Source of the DNA: Sphaerosporella brunnea
Lineage: Eukaryota > Ascomycota > Pezizomycetes > Pezizales > Pyronemataceae
Direction of reading: 5' to 3'
Assembly: GCA_008704415.1 (NCBI GenBank)
Contig: VXIS01000003.1
Span: 1 to 64,000, forward strand
Length of the DNA stretch: 64,000 nucleotides
This document shows positions 21,207 to 33,452 of this stretch, piece after piece. A program made the position numbers and the translations under genes. Within the stretch, counting starts at the first letter, position 1, and each line of letters begins with the position of its first letter. The notes beneath the pieces were generated by a model. The model was not told the DNA's origin and searched no databases. It saw nothing but the letters and a program-made list of their open reading frames with translations.

Positions 21207-23359
21207 AGAGAGGGGGGGGGATTTCGGGGCAAGGAAGCTAAATGGCCAGATGGAAGCGTTACCTCATTACATGTCAATGCAGCTAGTACCGCGAGATTTA
21301 CTGAATGATATATGATACTTTTACATACTTTTACAACCGGTGGTGGTGGCAAATATCCTGTGTATTGCGTAGAGCATGATATCCTACATTGCCACTCTGT
21401 GTGTCGTTTACTCGAATCGTGTGAAAGCGGGGACATCGGAGTTTACGTAGCAGGAGCGACGTGATTGGTTCACTCCAATTCTTGAGCGCACTCCCCAGCA
21501 ACCGGCAGGTTGGTTGTTGCATTCCGGGTCCACCCTAACCCATTGCTCATCCATTCTCACTCGTTGCCAACGTCATACATTACAGATTGGCGTTGATATC
21601 AAGAATACTGCCGGGCATTCCTGGATGTACGGATGCGCCTGCTCTTCGGTGACTGTACCAAGAATGTGGGTGCTGTGCTTCGGTGAAGTAGTGCGGGGTT
21701 ACAATCAAACGCCGCCTTACCCCGTTTCTCGCTGCGACAGTATTATGTAGAGTCAATAAGCGCTGATCCTACGGTGACAACCCAGTTCGTTGCTGAACAG
21801 TGTGCAATGCGTAATCAAAAGCTTGTTGAGATCCGCATGGTTTCGTCCGCACCGGTCTGATTTACATTACGCCACCCAGCGGTTATCCGACGTTTAGCTG
21901 GATCAAGAAAGCGGTCCTCATTCAGCGCGACCCGCGCCTCACGGTGATCAATATGAGCCTTCGAACCGTCTTTATGGCCTGGGCACAGTGTTGGCTGCCG
22001 GCACCGCTGTAGTATCGGTAGTATCCGTCGTATCTGCCAAAACATGTGATAATGGTGGTGAACTGTCGTCGGGTGGGGATGGAAAAGGCGGCAGAAGGGA
22101 TGCTGGAAGCAACTGACTTTAAGATCAGGCTATTCCAGATGGCTTCCTAGCTAGTATTGTTACCAGGCGAAGTAAATAAAACCAAGTTGCACACGATACG
22201 ATGCAGTTTAACTGACAACACCCCAATGTACCTTCATATTATTCCAGAAACTCGGCTTAGGATGGCTGCAAGAATGCAATTGAGGGCATAGTTAGAAAGT
22301 AAATATTGTGCGAAGAAAAAATCCGATTGACCAGGGCGGAATGTGCGTGTAGCTGGGATTGTAGCTGCCGCTGGAATTGAATTTTTTTGGTTTGCAAGAA
22401 CAGCGAGAAAGCAAATATGGGACTTTGTATGTTATGAAGTGGCTGGTATACGGCAGACGAAAGAATAATTAGCGTTTCTAATAGACAGCTACAAAGATCC
22501 ATTTGTGTGCTCGCATTTCAATCGCAGGTTTTCAACTACTCCGCGGCAACACATGGTATCGTGGTGTGTAAGTGCTGTACGTTGTTATTTTGGCAACAGC
22601 CCTGCCAACAAACAATCATTCAAGCTGATGAGTTGATGGACAAACAGGAGCATGACCACGATAGGCATATAACAAGACGCAGATCGTGCTTAGCTGGGTA
22701 GCGCAACCATGACAAGTATACGATCAGGTGGGTTTTGCGACAGCCTGAGCTCGATGAGGGAACCATACAGCACCTGTCTGAACACCACTGGGAAACAATC
22801 ACCAAGCAGTTAAACAGACAGACGATACCTCCACCATGGAAGACGCCGTACAGTCTGCAAGCGGCGCATCGACCACTTCCTGAGATTCGCCCATTCTACT
22901 GCCTCATACAACCACGAACATACTGACGGCATCACTAGTGGTGAAAATAACTGACCCAGTTTCCCCACCGGAATGCTCATTTCATGCTGACAACGGGATA
23001 TCACTGACCACGAAACCGTTCCCTTAACCTGCAAAGCGACACAGCCATCACAATGTTCCCGCAACACGTCGAGTGCAGAAACGTAAATTTGGTCACGGAG
23101 CAGCATACATACCCCTACCAGAACAGTTTGAGAATGATAAGATTACCAATTTTATGCAGAATCTTGCTGAAAATACGGTCTCTACGATTGGCCCGATGAT
23201 GCCGAGCAAATCTCGGCCGCGGAAAACCTTTCCAACTATAGTCTTCTTCCGGCACGTGCACAACACGAAATTGTTTCCCTTGAGCTTTCCCTCATCAAGA
23301 CAAGATGTAACGTTGCCATGGATACACATTTAAAATATCTGGAGGTTTTCCGTGCCCTA
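21207..23359. other. Intergenic, nothing recognised
   Basis: After the repeat-protein gene come a G-run (21212-21220) and then sequence of rising A/T content with only short, mutually overlapping frames. No transposon edge was placed before the pogo-like element at 23360. Confidence 0.5.
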
Positions 23360-25041
23360 ATGTCAATCATGGTTTACATGGACGCGACGGTCGAGATAGC
23401 CACCCCAGCCTGCGCTTGTACGCACCCGGCACCCCTATCTCGACCACCACCACGAGAGTTCTCGACATGAGACTTTGATCGGCGCTGGAGAGCATAGTAG
23501 AGAACATTTTGTCAGAACGCTATAGCATCTGCACCATCGAGACCCCTTCTAGAAGCATCCAACCGTGATAATTTAACTCTCCCACCCGCTCAGACAGCTG
23601 AGCTCATTTTGTCAGAAACGCTGGCTGGTGGGAGCTGGAACTGACCAGGAAAACGCTTTGGATATTGGTGATAGAGATTCAACAGCACGGGCGCATCGTC
23701 TGGATGGTCACAAAGAGCGGTGTTGAGGGGATAAATAGTGGAACCGGCGCGCATCTAGAAAGCACCCCATCTAGACCACCACCACAAGGGTTCTGACCAT
23801 CCTAGTTGAATTTCGCTTGAAATATCAGACTGAAACACATTGAAGACGATTTGCAAACAGCGCTTTAGAATTTGATCGAAAGAAAAGCATTATAAAAAGG
23901 CCCAACCGCCTTAATCCTCCTCCTCATCCTCATCAGCCCCCGGTGATGTTATTTTGCCAGTAAGGCTTCCCAGCGGGTGTTCAAACTTACGCAAAAAATC
24001 TTCTTGGTTTGTGTGAGCCTAATGGAGTGTCGGAGAGGTGTCTGTGGGTTGTCTTTTGGTTCACCAAGAGTGGTGTCCTGGCGCGGTTGCTGAATAATCC
24101 AGCAGCAGCCTCATCACTACTCCCACTCTCAGTGTTGTGCGAATTTGGTTCAGCCTCCCCTGGTGCATCAACTCGAGAGCGTTTGCTACCCCTTTTATCG
24201 TTCTGTGATGTCACCTTGCGCTTATTGTATCGGTTCAGTGTGTTTTAAGGTGGGGGTCTGGTGGCCGTGCGCTTCTTGTTTCCCACAGCTGCAGTATCCT
24301 TGGCAATTCTGGCCCGTTGCAGGCGGTGGAGGTAGGTGCTATCAACCAGAGTGGCTTTACTGATCTGCGTTGGTCCCTTGTTGTTTGCCATCTTGACCGC
24401 AGAGCTGGGTGAGTGTTTACACAGGATAGCTTTCACCATTCGCATGACCTCAGTCGCTCTGGGAAGGATCGCCATCGCGTCTAATTTTTCAATCCAGCGG
24501 ACAATCTCTCCTTCTTCATCGGGCGTAAGGGTTTGGAGTTCGGCTTGAGAGTCTGCGCGGATCGTGACACCTTTCATGTGGGTTTGAACGGCACTGCGTT
24601 GAGTGATGGGGATATCGCCTCGAGTAGGGTGCTTGCTCCACTATTTATCCGCACAACACCGCTCTTGGTTACCATCCCGACGAAACCTCGATGCACTCGC
24701 GTTATTGTATCTCCATCACCAATACACAAAGAATTTTTCTCTTAAGTTTTAGCTCCCGCCGGACAGCGCTTCTGACAAAATGTGCTCACAAATGTCTGAC
24801 CGGGTGGGAGCGTCAAATTATGACAGTTGCACGCGTTTAAAAGGGTTTTTGATTGTGCGGATGCTACAGGGTTCGCACCAAGTGTTCTTTACTATGCACT
24901 CTTGCTCCGGTTAATGTCTCATGGTATCCGGGCATCGAATACTCTCGTGGTGGTGGTCTAGACGGTAGGCGCCGGGTGCGTATAATTTCTGGCTCGGCTG
25001 GCTATCTAGACCATCGCGTCTATGTCAACCATCATTGATGT
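23360..25041 (-). mobile_element. Pogo/Tigger-like element with long inverted repeats
   Basis: The outer ends are inverted (ATGTCAATCATGG on the left, ACATCAATGATGG reading in from the right). They are flanked by TA on both sides (23358-23359 and 25042-25043), the duplication of the Tc1/mariner superfamily. Inverted similarity runs inward for about 380 bp on each side (23360-~23770 against ~24640-25041). It shares gacgcgacggtcgagatagc-type termini, repeated ccaccaccacgagagt blocks and ggataaatagtgga. The 1.68-kb element encodes only the start and tail of a transposase, so it is internally deleted. Confidence 0.85.
23987..24577 (-). pseudogene. Deleted pogo-type transposase (CENP-B/Tc5 helix-turn-helix)
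   Basis: Minus-strand 24577-24245 encodes LTPDEEGEIVRWIEKLDAM and PRATEVMRMVKAIL, the HTH_Tnp_Tc5/CENP-B DNA-binding pattern of pogo, Fot1 and Tigger transposases. A second frame, 24214-23987, encodes a Lys/Arg-Ser tail of the kind found at the C-terminus. The whole DDE catalytic domain expected between them is absent, so this is an internal deletion derivative. It might still bind the element ends but cannot cut. Confidence 0.7.
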
Positions 25042-26122
25042 TAAACGGAAACATGGCGTTTGACAACCATTCTGACGGGAAGTTACACACCCAGGAATAG
25101 CAATTACCTCCTCTGCACCTGGGAGTAAAATTTTCTCCTCTTTCCCCTCGGAGGCCCAACACCAATCCAAGGTGAAACGGAATCTTATTGGTCAACCGGG
25201 CAATACAGAACGAGCCTCCAGTATAGTTACCAAATGGTGTCAACCATGCCTAACTATTCTTCCAATCCCGATGAGCCAGGTGAGATTCTGTTCATAAATG
25301 GATGAACAACGTTTGATATGCGAAGACCTCATCTTTGCATGTTTGGGCAGCTAGACGGTCTCCAGCAGTTTTTAAGATGGCGAACTTATGCCTGTATTCA
25401 TCCCGTAATGTTCTATCCACTCCGACAAAGTACGCATCGATGGTTTTTGTGATGTTGCCACACCATGCCTGCAGGTTCCGTATCAGGGTGCGATTGTACC
25501 TGCCTGTACCGTCCTGATTCTTAGTAAGTCTAGCTTGAGTGTTGCAATGACACATTTCTCCATTGATTCCGCGGTTGTAGATTCCAGAACGTGTGTCTGG
25601 TCCGCTAGCCCCGCTAAACTGCTTGTTTTTCTCCTCATCCATCCACTGTTGATAGCCACTACGGTGTCGCGTATCCATTTTCTGGTGTGGCTTGACGAAG
25701 CGGGCAACGTTTTCTATCTTTTCCGTTGTTGTCTTCACAGTATTCCCTCCGTAGTGCCATCCCCACTTTCTTTCACAAGCATCATCAATTTGTACAAGAT
25801 TCTTGTCGACAGCTAGATTGCTTTTGCCTACCGGTAATTGCTCAAAATTGTCAGCGGCCTTTGGAGCTTTGACCATTGCTGTCGCTTTCATTGAGCCCTT
25901 TTCTTCCGCCGGGTCAACGTTCAACGAGACTTCAAACATTTTTTTCACCCTCATAAACCTGGTGCCTGGAGTCCTGGTAGTCCTCAGGGTGCTCGCAGTG
26001 CTCGGGGTCCTTGCTGAGTTCTGGATATCCTCGGGGACCTGGATGGGTTCTGATGATTCTTCGTGTCCTGATCGCATTCGGAGGAGACCCTGAGAAGGTC
26101 CTAGTAGTTCTTTCCAGGCCAA
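25025..26122 (-). pseudogene. Broken 2OG-Fe(II) dioxygenase-like gene (possibly TET/JBP-like)
   Basis: One minus-strand frame runs from 26122 to 25025, broken by only two stops: TGA at 25292-25294 and TAG at 25250-25252. Upstream of the stops it contains IYNRGINGEMCHCNTQ, LQAWCGNITKTIDAYF and FAYQTLFIHL. Between and after them are AHRDWKN (H-x-D, 25265-25273) and FGNYTGGSFCIARL. H-x-D followed by a GG-containing strand fits the double-stranded beta-helix of 2OG-Fe(II) dioxygenases. The overall pattern recalls a repetitive Agaricomycete family linked to TET/JBP-like enzymes; that link is from memory, not proven here. The distal catalytic His is not found. The 3' end abuts the pogo-like element, which probably interrupts it. 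No clear start was found. Both stops could come from C-to-T changes (CGA to TGA, CAG to TAG). Confidence 0.5.
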
Positions 26123-28203
26123 TATTGTGGCCTTCGGACGTCTATCTTACCTGTCAGCACCTTGAAAACGTTGCGCAGCATTTCCCACCGTGTTTTGCTT
26201 CGCCTACATTGAGAGGCCGCCAAATGACGGGACTAATTGCTGTTGGGAGGGTGGGTTGTTGGCTGACCTATTCTCAACGGGCCTCCTCCTCCTACCGGTA
26301 CTTGAAAACACACCAGCAAACCGGTTGAGGGTCTGACCGGCAGACAAGCCCGCACTGGGGAGACCACGGAAAAACTGCTCGCAAGCAAGCGCGTTTTTCT
26401 ACCACAGGTGTTTTCAAGCCCCAGTCCGCGTCTATCCGGGCGATCCTGGAATCCGGTAGTTGCGGGGTATTGCGGGTACTGATAAGGTTCTGAAGTAGAC
26501 AGTGCTCTTGTGGCGATTGGATGTTCCACTTCTGTTCGCCTCTGCAATATAAGAAGTAGCTGGGAGTGCGATAGCAACCGAAACAGTGCCGGTCCAACCG
26601 CCACCATTCTCGCAAACCGATTGAGCTGGTGGTCTGAACATTTAGCCACAGGAACTGGCTGCGTGCTGCTGTGTTGGGGCCTGGCTGTTTGACTCGCAGC
26701 TGGCTGAGGATGGTTACAGCGTTATTCCTTCACTGGGTATCACTCTGTACACACTTGCACATTGCCGTTGGACTATCCATCAGGAAACCGTGGTATATAG
26801 CCACGTTGACATCCCTCGACTGCTCGTAATAGTCGCGCTCGCAGAAGAGTAAGGTCCGAGTGCTGCCTGCACCCCGTTTTTGGTGCCCTCCACTGTCGGG
26901 GTAAATTTTGTGCGTAAATAACCGCATTCCCTCCACAGTCACCGGCATCTTGGATAGAAAAGCGGCGAGCGCACCGTCGTGCTTTCGGAACGACCGCCAC
27001 GTCGATTCGAAAGATGATTAAGGAAGTATTCAAAGATGACATTGATTCGGCCGAAAGAGGGGAGCAATTCTGGCACCACGCGGCTGCGTTGCGTTGCGTG
27101 AAGCGGTATACCTTTGCCAACGGATCCACGGTTGTAGAGACGCCAACCGAAAGCGACGTTTGTGCACCGTGGAAAATTGCGGAGTAGGGGACCTTGATCC
27201 GATGGGGTCGGATATATACACGATGAATAGCACTGCAATCGCTTTCCGGAAACCCAGCATTGTTCAAAGCCCCCTGCGTTGGGCTGCCTGGTGGCCATGC
27301 AATCATTGCGAACATTAAACCGCAGCTAATAATTCCGCGCTTCTCGATACGTCCCCGGTAGTTCAAAAACAGAAGGATGCCTCATACAAACGATGGGACA
27401 ACGTCTGACGTGTGCTGGCCAGGGCGTGGCTGCAGAAGGGTTTACCCTCAACCTGGATTGCATTGATTCAACATTGAAGGTTCGAAAGAATTGCGGCAGA
27501 AGACGCATGGTCGCCCACCGGCACGACTTCCAACGTTGGGTGAACGAACAATTGTCCGCGCCACAATCAACACCACAAAGCGGGAACAGGCTGCGACAGT
27601 ACCACCATCCGCCGCACCTCCAGCCTCTTGGTTTGTCTCCGGTCGGCTGGGCAAGATTCCATCAAGCTTGAGAGCACGTATCAAGTGGAGGAAAAGGGTC
27701 CTTTACTTAGCATAGCAAAGAAGAAACCGGTGATTTGCAGGAGGAGGCGAAGGAAGGCAAGGTGGCACATCTGGGAAACAGGGGGCGGGTCAGCATGTTG
27801 GAATGCATGTCCACTAACGGCCGCGTTGTGGATCCTCTGTACATGGACTCTACCACAGCACCTTCAACGGGTAACCATTAATTCGATGAAGAGGAAGTTG
27901 CAACGTTTGGTACTCAGACAACGACTGGACCAAGATCGGCTTTGGTTGGTTGCGCGATCACTTCGCGATCGTTATCCGCCCCAACAATCATGATGACTAC
28001 CATCTGCTGAATGTTGACGATCATTCTTCACACCTCACTCTTGAGTGGTAGGATGATGTTCAGCATTGTAGGATTCCGATTCTTTGCTTTTCGGGACATT
28101 CCACCCAGTGCTACAATGTTCAAACGCTGCAATATTCGGCCCCCTTGGAACCTAATACGGCTGTGAGGTTGATGAATGCCCTCAATGCATCCCTATCAGA
28201 GTA
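26123..28203. other. Intergenic, no supported gene
   Basis: Many overlapping frames occur (for example 27366-26773 minus, 26649-26233 minus, 27393-27993 plus), with no agreement on frame and no recognised motif. Near 28005-28065 a short imperfect inverted repeat (ctgaatgttgacgatcatt / gatgatgttcag) lies just outside the Helitron. Confidence 0.45.
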
Positions 28204-29118
28204 CTAGTGAACAGCCGTGTGGTGACCAGACGGCGTGGAGCCATTAGTGCAGCGCTACTTAAAGTAAAGTCATATTTACGTTGCAGTCAGGGCGTATGTG
28301 TGTGAAACACGGCGCAGTAAAGTAATGAGAGGAGGTAGTGGGTTAAAGTAGTCACGTAAAGAGAGGAGGTAGTAGGTTGGGGCCGAGGAGGCAACACCGT
28401 CTGACTTCACCGTCAGCACCGGCACGGATGAATACAATTCCATTCCATTACACGAAGATCGACAAATCTAGCACCGTGTACAGCAGCGGGGCCGCTCCGC
28501 AGTATTGGCGCTCAAGCTCCTCGACGGCTCCGCTCCACAATTCGTGGCGCAATCACAGCTAATGACTCAGCCGGTAGTAGGAAAAATCTTCGAGTTTCCG
28601 GCGTTGCGCCACTGGACTCCACCGAGGAAGCCACAGCACGCTCACTTTGCTCTATCTATATATGGATAGAGACACAGAGGCGAAGAGGGGGGTAGTAAAG
28701 CTGGGTGATCGAAAGGTTGCAGGATGAGTGCGTTGAAGTCAAGCATTGATTTACAGCCCTCGTGCTAATTCAACCCCCACGGTATACAATTCTTTAACCT
28801 TTTATTACCTGTCTGTGCGGGTCCCCTCCAGATCCTAGAGCTTCGATCCACAATTCGCCGCTAATGACAGCTAATCACTCAGTTTCTGGTAGGGTAAATT
28901 TTGGCGTTGAGCCACCGTGCCGGGTCAATGATTCGGCTCACTTTGCTCTATGTAATACCGGAATAGGGATAGAGCTGGCAGTCGCTTCGCAGTATCGTGG
29001 CTAAAGCTCCTCCACGGCTTCGCTCCACGATGGTAGCGCTCGCTTCAGTTGCCTCCAGAAACCGCCACCGGAAAACGTCACCGGAAAACGCTACACCACT
29101 GCTCTATATAGGTATAGA
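28204..29118 (-). mobile_element. Non-autonomous Helitron
   Basis: Read on the minus strand, the element begins TCTATACCTATATAGAGC (from 29118) and ends with a hairpin (GCCGT.TGG-TCA-CCA.ACGGC, 28212-28233) followed by TGTTCA and CTAG (28204-28207). The flanks are A on the 5' side and T on the 3' side, the Helitron insertion rule. No helicase is present. The 5' half carries repeated 5'-end-like segments (TCTATCC... near 28670 and 28960) and g-c-rich units with gctccacgg motifs, as if several ends had accumulated. The 3' 110 bp match the Helitron at 60547-61664. Confidence 0.85.
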
Positions 29119-31352
29119 TCAACAAAGATGACTTCCTGGCGATGTGCGAGCGGGCCCGCAAAACGGCTTTCAGCAAAAAAAACATCCTATTTAGCTTTAG
29201 TGAAGCCGGGATTCATCCATCTCGGAGTCAGAAGGTTTTGGATATTGTGGAGGCTGCCAATGCGGGACAGGGACAGGCGGCTTTTCTTTTGCAGTGACGG
29301 TACTTATGTCCTTGATCGAAGTGCGGCGCCACATTTGATAGCTGTGTGGACGGCACAATCTGCCTTGTCACGGTTGCGTTGATGGGGTTGCGAAACAGCA
29401 ATGACCGATGGGGATAGGTGAGACTGGGTGCAGGCAAGCTGCGCTCGCGGCTCAGGCCGTTTGGATATTGGAAGGAGTCACAGCCCTGTCCTGCGATAAA
29501 TAACACATAGGACCGGGCCAAGGCTCCGCGCATAGCCAGGCGATGGGAACGGATTGGAACATACGGTTCGGCTCCGCCTCATACTTGTACGCCTCAGCGG
29601 ACGATTGACATTGCTCGCTGTTTCCTTCAAACAGCGTCGCGAACCGAAACAATGCGCACGCAGATTGGTCTTCCGGCAAAATATGGCGCACCAATGACAT
29701 CTTTCCTGGCCGTCGCGATGAATTTTTTTTTTTTTTTTTTTTTTTTTTTCTTTTTTTTTCTTCGTTGGTACATGTTTCGCTTGCAAGCGATTGCCGAGTT
29801 GTTGGTGCGCGGCCAACTGGCGAGGCTGGCGTCAGCTTCGCTTACCATACCGTTGCGGGGCGGCTACCGTCGCCGGCGCGTGATAGTCGGCAACGCATCG
29901 CTTATCTTATCACGCAGATCAATAATCATCAATAATCCTGACGCGCCAAGCGCAAACTCGACCACATCAAAATTTCAGGTGAAGACAACATCCCACGCAC
30001 GCACGGTTTTTACTGCGCCCAAGCATCCCAGCAGGCGATTGCAAATCGTCCTCGTCTGTGGTTGTTGAAATAACTTCAGGAAGCCAGTGTATGTCGGGAT
30101 GAGGGTGTGGATCAGGGCGTTTTGTTGCCGCATTGTGGAAATGATCCACAAGCTGCTACCCGATGTGTAGGCCTGCGGTCATTCCGTGTATCGAAATAAC
30201 CAAGCTGTCGATGGATTCGAACGGCACTTGTGGTGGCCTCGACAATGATCCCCATCAGATAGTGGGTGACATGTCGTAGAGTGCGGTCACGATGGAATCG
30301 ACGGCTGTTTTCCACCATACCCCGTCCCTTTTGTGCAATTCCGTCTGTACCACGAGAGTGGGAAGAAAGCTCTTCCCAACACCTTGAGAATTGCGGCGCC
30401 AAATTCTGCGTGTACACAGCAAGAACCGCAAGCACCTGGAAATGCCGACACCCTCACCTTGGCTTGATTTGCCAAGACAGAACGAGTGCTATGTGAGCGC
30501 ACTGGCGTTTTCGGCGGTATCCTGACCCAGAGCCGACCCACCGATCGCTGAAGATCAAAATAGTACGGCAAGAGATCGAACCCCAACCCGGGGTTCAAGC
30601 ATCCGCTAAAAAACCTTTCGCACCACGCCGTGTAGGTCGAGGATGCACGATAGGTTAGAAACTACCACAAGTTTCCATCATCATCACACCGTTCCGGCGC
30701 TCATTGTACGCGCAACCTATCAAGCAAACCGGCGAAAGCATTGAACACATGGCAAACGGCCGGGGAAGGTCCTCCGCGTGCGCATTGGGACAGAACGTCT
30801 TCTTTACTACCCTCGATGTCAACCGCGTTACTGTGGATTTTCTTCAGCGCTATGCGTTTGGCCCTGCCATGATGTCACAACACCTCTGGTTTCATCAGGA
30901 TGCTTCCCCGCGAGGCTCGTTTTGTGCATGCCAGGGCCCAGGAACTGAATCGCAGAATCGCCCACTGCGCTTCAGCCCTGGAACTGACTCCTTGAGGTCC
31001 ACAGCTGTTTGGTCCCTGGCCAGCCAGTCATCTCGCCGTTTCGCGTTCGGAAGTTCCAGGTACACCTCTTCCTTCATCGCGGCGTCACGTAGGTGCTTCA
31101 ATGCTGTCAGACACTGTTGCTGAGGCGGGTGAGCCCGTTGTAGACTGTAGGACATGCTTCGGAGGAATTGTGAGTGTCGGATGTAGTCGAAGTTGCGAAT
31201 GAGGAAGAGATGGATGGACCAAGACGGAGCGGGGCCACCGGTTGTGGAAAAACTCTGGTCACTAGACTGGCCCTCGCGAACCACCAGCTCCATCGCTCGT
31301 CACCCTCCGTGACTCGCCCCATCGCGTCCGAAGTGCGTAAGAGGAGTCAAGC
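29119..31352. other. Intergenic with long poly-T tract
   Basis: No gene was recognised. A run of about 40 bases, almost all T (29719-29760), could be the A-tail of a minus-strand retroposed sequence, but no duplication or source was identified. The remaining open frames conflict between strands. Confidence 0.45.
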
Positions 31353-31559
31353 GGAGGTGATACCCTGGGTACCAAGAAAGAAGCATTCGACGCAGAGCTG
31401 TTTGCCGTAATGGAAGTAGCCAAGAGGGCGAGTAAGATGGATGCAATCACCAATAATAGGGTCACCATCTTCACCGACTCACGACCAGCCCCGACGCAAA
31501 TTAAAAACGATAAAGAGGGGCCCGGACAGATGGTCACTAAGCTCATCATCTTTCATTGA
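31353..31559 (+). pseudogene. LINE RNase H domain fragment
   Basis: The 68-codon frame reads GTKKEAFDAELFAVMEVA, then RVTIFTDSRPA, and ends at TGA 31557-31559. The E in FDAELFA and the D in IFTDS match active-site positions of the RNase H domain found at the C-terminus of fungal LINE pol proteins. Neither the N-terminal DGS strand nor the C-terminal GHxxxxGNExAD block is present nearby. It is an isolated fragment of the same broad class as the copy at 37293. Confidence 0.65.
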
Positions 31560-31701
31560 ACGCTGTAAGGTTATAATTGTATAGCGCGCGCCCAAACAGC
31601 GCACAGCCAGGGTCAATGTCAACAGTCCAACCAGCCCCACGCATTTCCGCAGCCAAACCACCCGACGCATCTTTTCGGCAGCCCAACCAGCCAAATCCAA
31701 C

Positions 31702-33182
31702 TCAATGAGGACGGCCCCCTTGCGGCCGACTTTTCAGGTATGCACCGATGTCCTGCTGTAATGCGAGCCCAATGCCCAGCGTGATCCCCAGGAGCAGCCA
31801 TTCGGAGCCCATGAATCTTTGTATGGTCATCAAGTCAAAGTCTTGCTGCATCAGAATATTTCCAGCGCGTATGATGGAATCTACTCGTTCTGGATCGTCA
31901 ACAACTATAGCAATGTACCATTCAAGGTACTCCCGCAGGAGAGACGGCCGACGACCGGGGCGGAGAGAGAGGGTTGTCGAAGTGACTGGTAGGCTTCCGC
32001 TGATCCCAGTGGCGACCTCCGGACGGACAGCCTCCATGCCAGCAGCGGCGCAATCCTCCGCAGCAGTGTCAGCAGAGTGTGGCGGCGATCTGCTCGGTGC
32101 TAGCAACACCTCTAGAGGGGGGGATGTGATGACGGATTGCCAGCGCCGCGAATGCCGTGGCGGTGATCCATCATGATCTCTTCAACCCCGCCGACTGTTT
32201 CCTGATCGGTGGCAAGTTCCCGCCCTGCTGTCTCTTCACCAGCGTCGGTGAGACCCTCCGCTTCAGTGTCAACAGAGCGTCCCCGTGATTTGGTGGGCGT
32301 TGTCACCATCTCTGGAGGGGGGGGGGGGGGTGGTGACGACGGACGCTCCTGGACATCGACAACCTGGACATCGACAGGGCTGCTGATCTTCCAGCTTTGA
32401 TGCGCTGGGATATCCTCCATGTCATCGCCAGATTCCTCCGCGGCGGATTTGTCTTGCGGCGGTAGATCCGCACACTGCTACACCGGCTTCCTGATGCGCC
32501 TGCGTATCTCTCTGGTTCGCTTATTGCGAACCTTGTCTAGGCAAATGCGGTGAATGAGAGCATCCATGAGGAAATGAGTCATCTTTTGCCTCCTGGAGGT
32601 CTTGTTCCACCACTTTGTGAGTTTCGCACCGAGGTCCATCATCTGGTCCGCGGGGAAGGTTCCGTAGTTCCCATCCAAAGGAAAGCCGATACGTGTGCAG
32701 TAGTCGTCGATCGTGCTGCGGATTTCGGCCATCGCATCCTTATCATGGCCACCAATCCCCAAGAGCTCACAGATCTTGGGATGATCTTTGTAGAGCTGCG
32801 GAGCCGGTGGCGCTTGGCGACGTCGCTTATTGGCCGGTGGCAGCCCCGGGACCAACGGTTCCAGCCACACGGGTGCCACAGGATCGTCTTCTTCCTGGGG
32901 ATGCGCGCGTGCACCAACATTATCTGCTCCCTCTGGAGGCGGACGTTTCATCGGGGGTTTTGCAAGCCCCTGCGCGACCGTCGCCATCGTGGAGGTGGAG
33001 GAGGAGGCAGTCTTCATATCTTTGGAAGCGGTTTCAGGCGGGGTTTCGAGTCGGGTAGATCTGGTACGCCGTGCCGAGGAGCCGGACTGCGAGTTCTGGA
33101 ACCGGCTCACAGTCGCTAATCGCCCATCAACCGTGCCATCAGCGGATACCTCAATCGACTCAAAGGAAGATCGCTTACCCAT
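31702..33182 (-). pseudogene. Broken hypothetical gene with internal duplication
   Basis: The ATG at 33180-33182 (MGKRSSFESIEV) follows a C/T-rich leader and opens 234 codons ending in TAG at 32478-32480. The same frame then continues without stops to 32112, and a shifted frame runs from 32109 to 31702. The first part has a nuclear-type basic cluster (NKRRRQ) and a helical, basic C-terminus (WWNKTSRRQKMTHFLMDAL). The second and third parts hold two diverged tandem copies of a Ser/Pro/Glu segment. After them comes a helical end (EWYIAIVVDDPERVDSIIRA, then MGSEWLLLGITLGIGLAL) that may be a membrane or core helix. No family is recognised. One nonsense change plus one frameshift, near a G13-type homopolymer (32319-32331), would explain the break. 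Alternatively the 234-residue protein is itself functional. Confidence 0.45.
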
Positions 33183-33452
33183 TGAGCTGAGCGGGGAACG
33201 ATTGATGCAAGGGGGTTCGTGCCGTGTATTTGTGTCGGGTTTGCAGCGTGCCGTGGTACGGGTTGCAAATGTTGAAGCGAGGCAGAAGTGCGAGGATAGG
33301 GACGGTGTGCGTGGAAGTGTAGAAGGGTAGGAGATGTTGAGGCTTAGGGGGTCGTGCCTTGAGGTAGGGTTACGCCCCCGAACCCTCCTTCCGCGCGTAC
33401 TCCAAGTGAGAGTTGATGCATAGCCTTCATTTGCTTTCTCCCGTATGTATTC

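Noticed and set aside
26773..27366. 197-codon minus-strand frame
   Set aside because: Two other minus frames cover the same interval equally well, and no family resemblance or start context supports any of them.
29719..29760. Poly-T tract as the A-tail of a processed retrogene
   Set aside because: No target duplication, source gene or LINE 3' end could be found next to it; a simple homopolymer is enough explanation.
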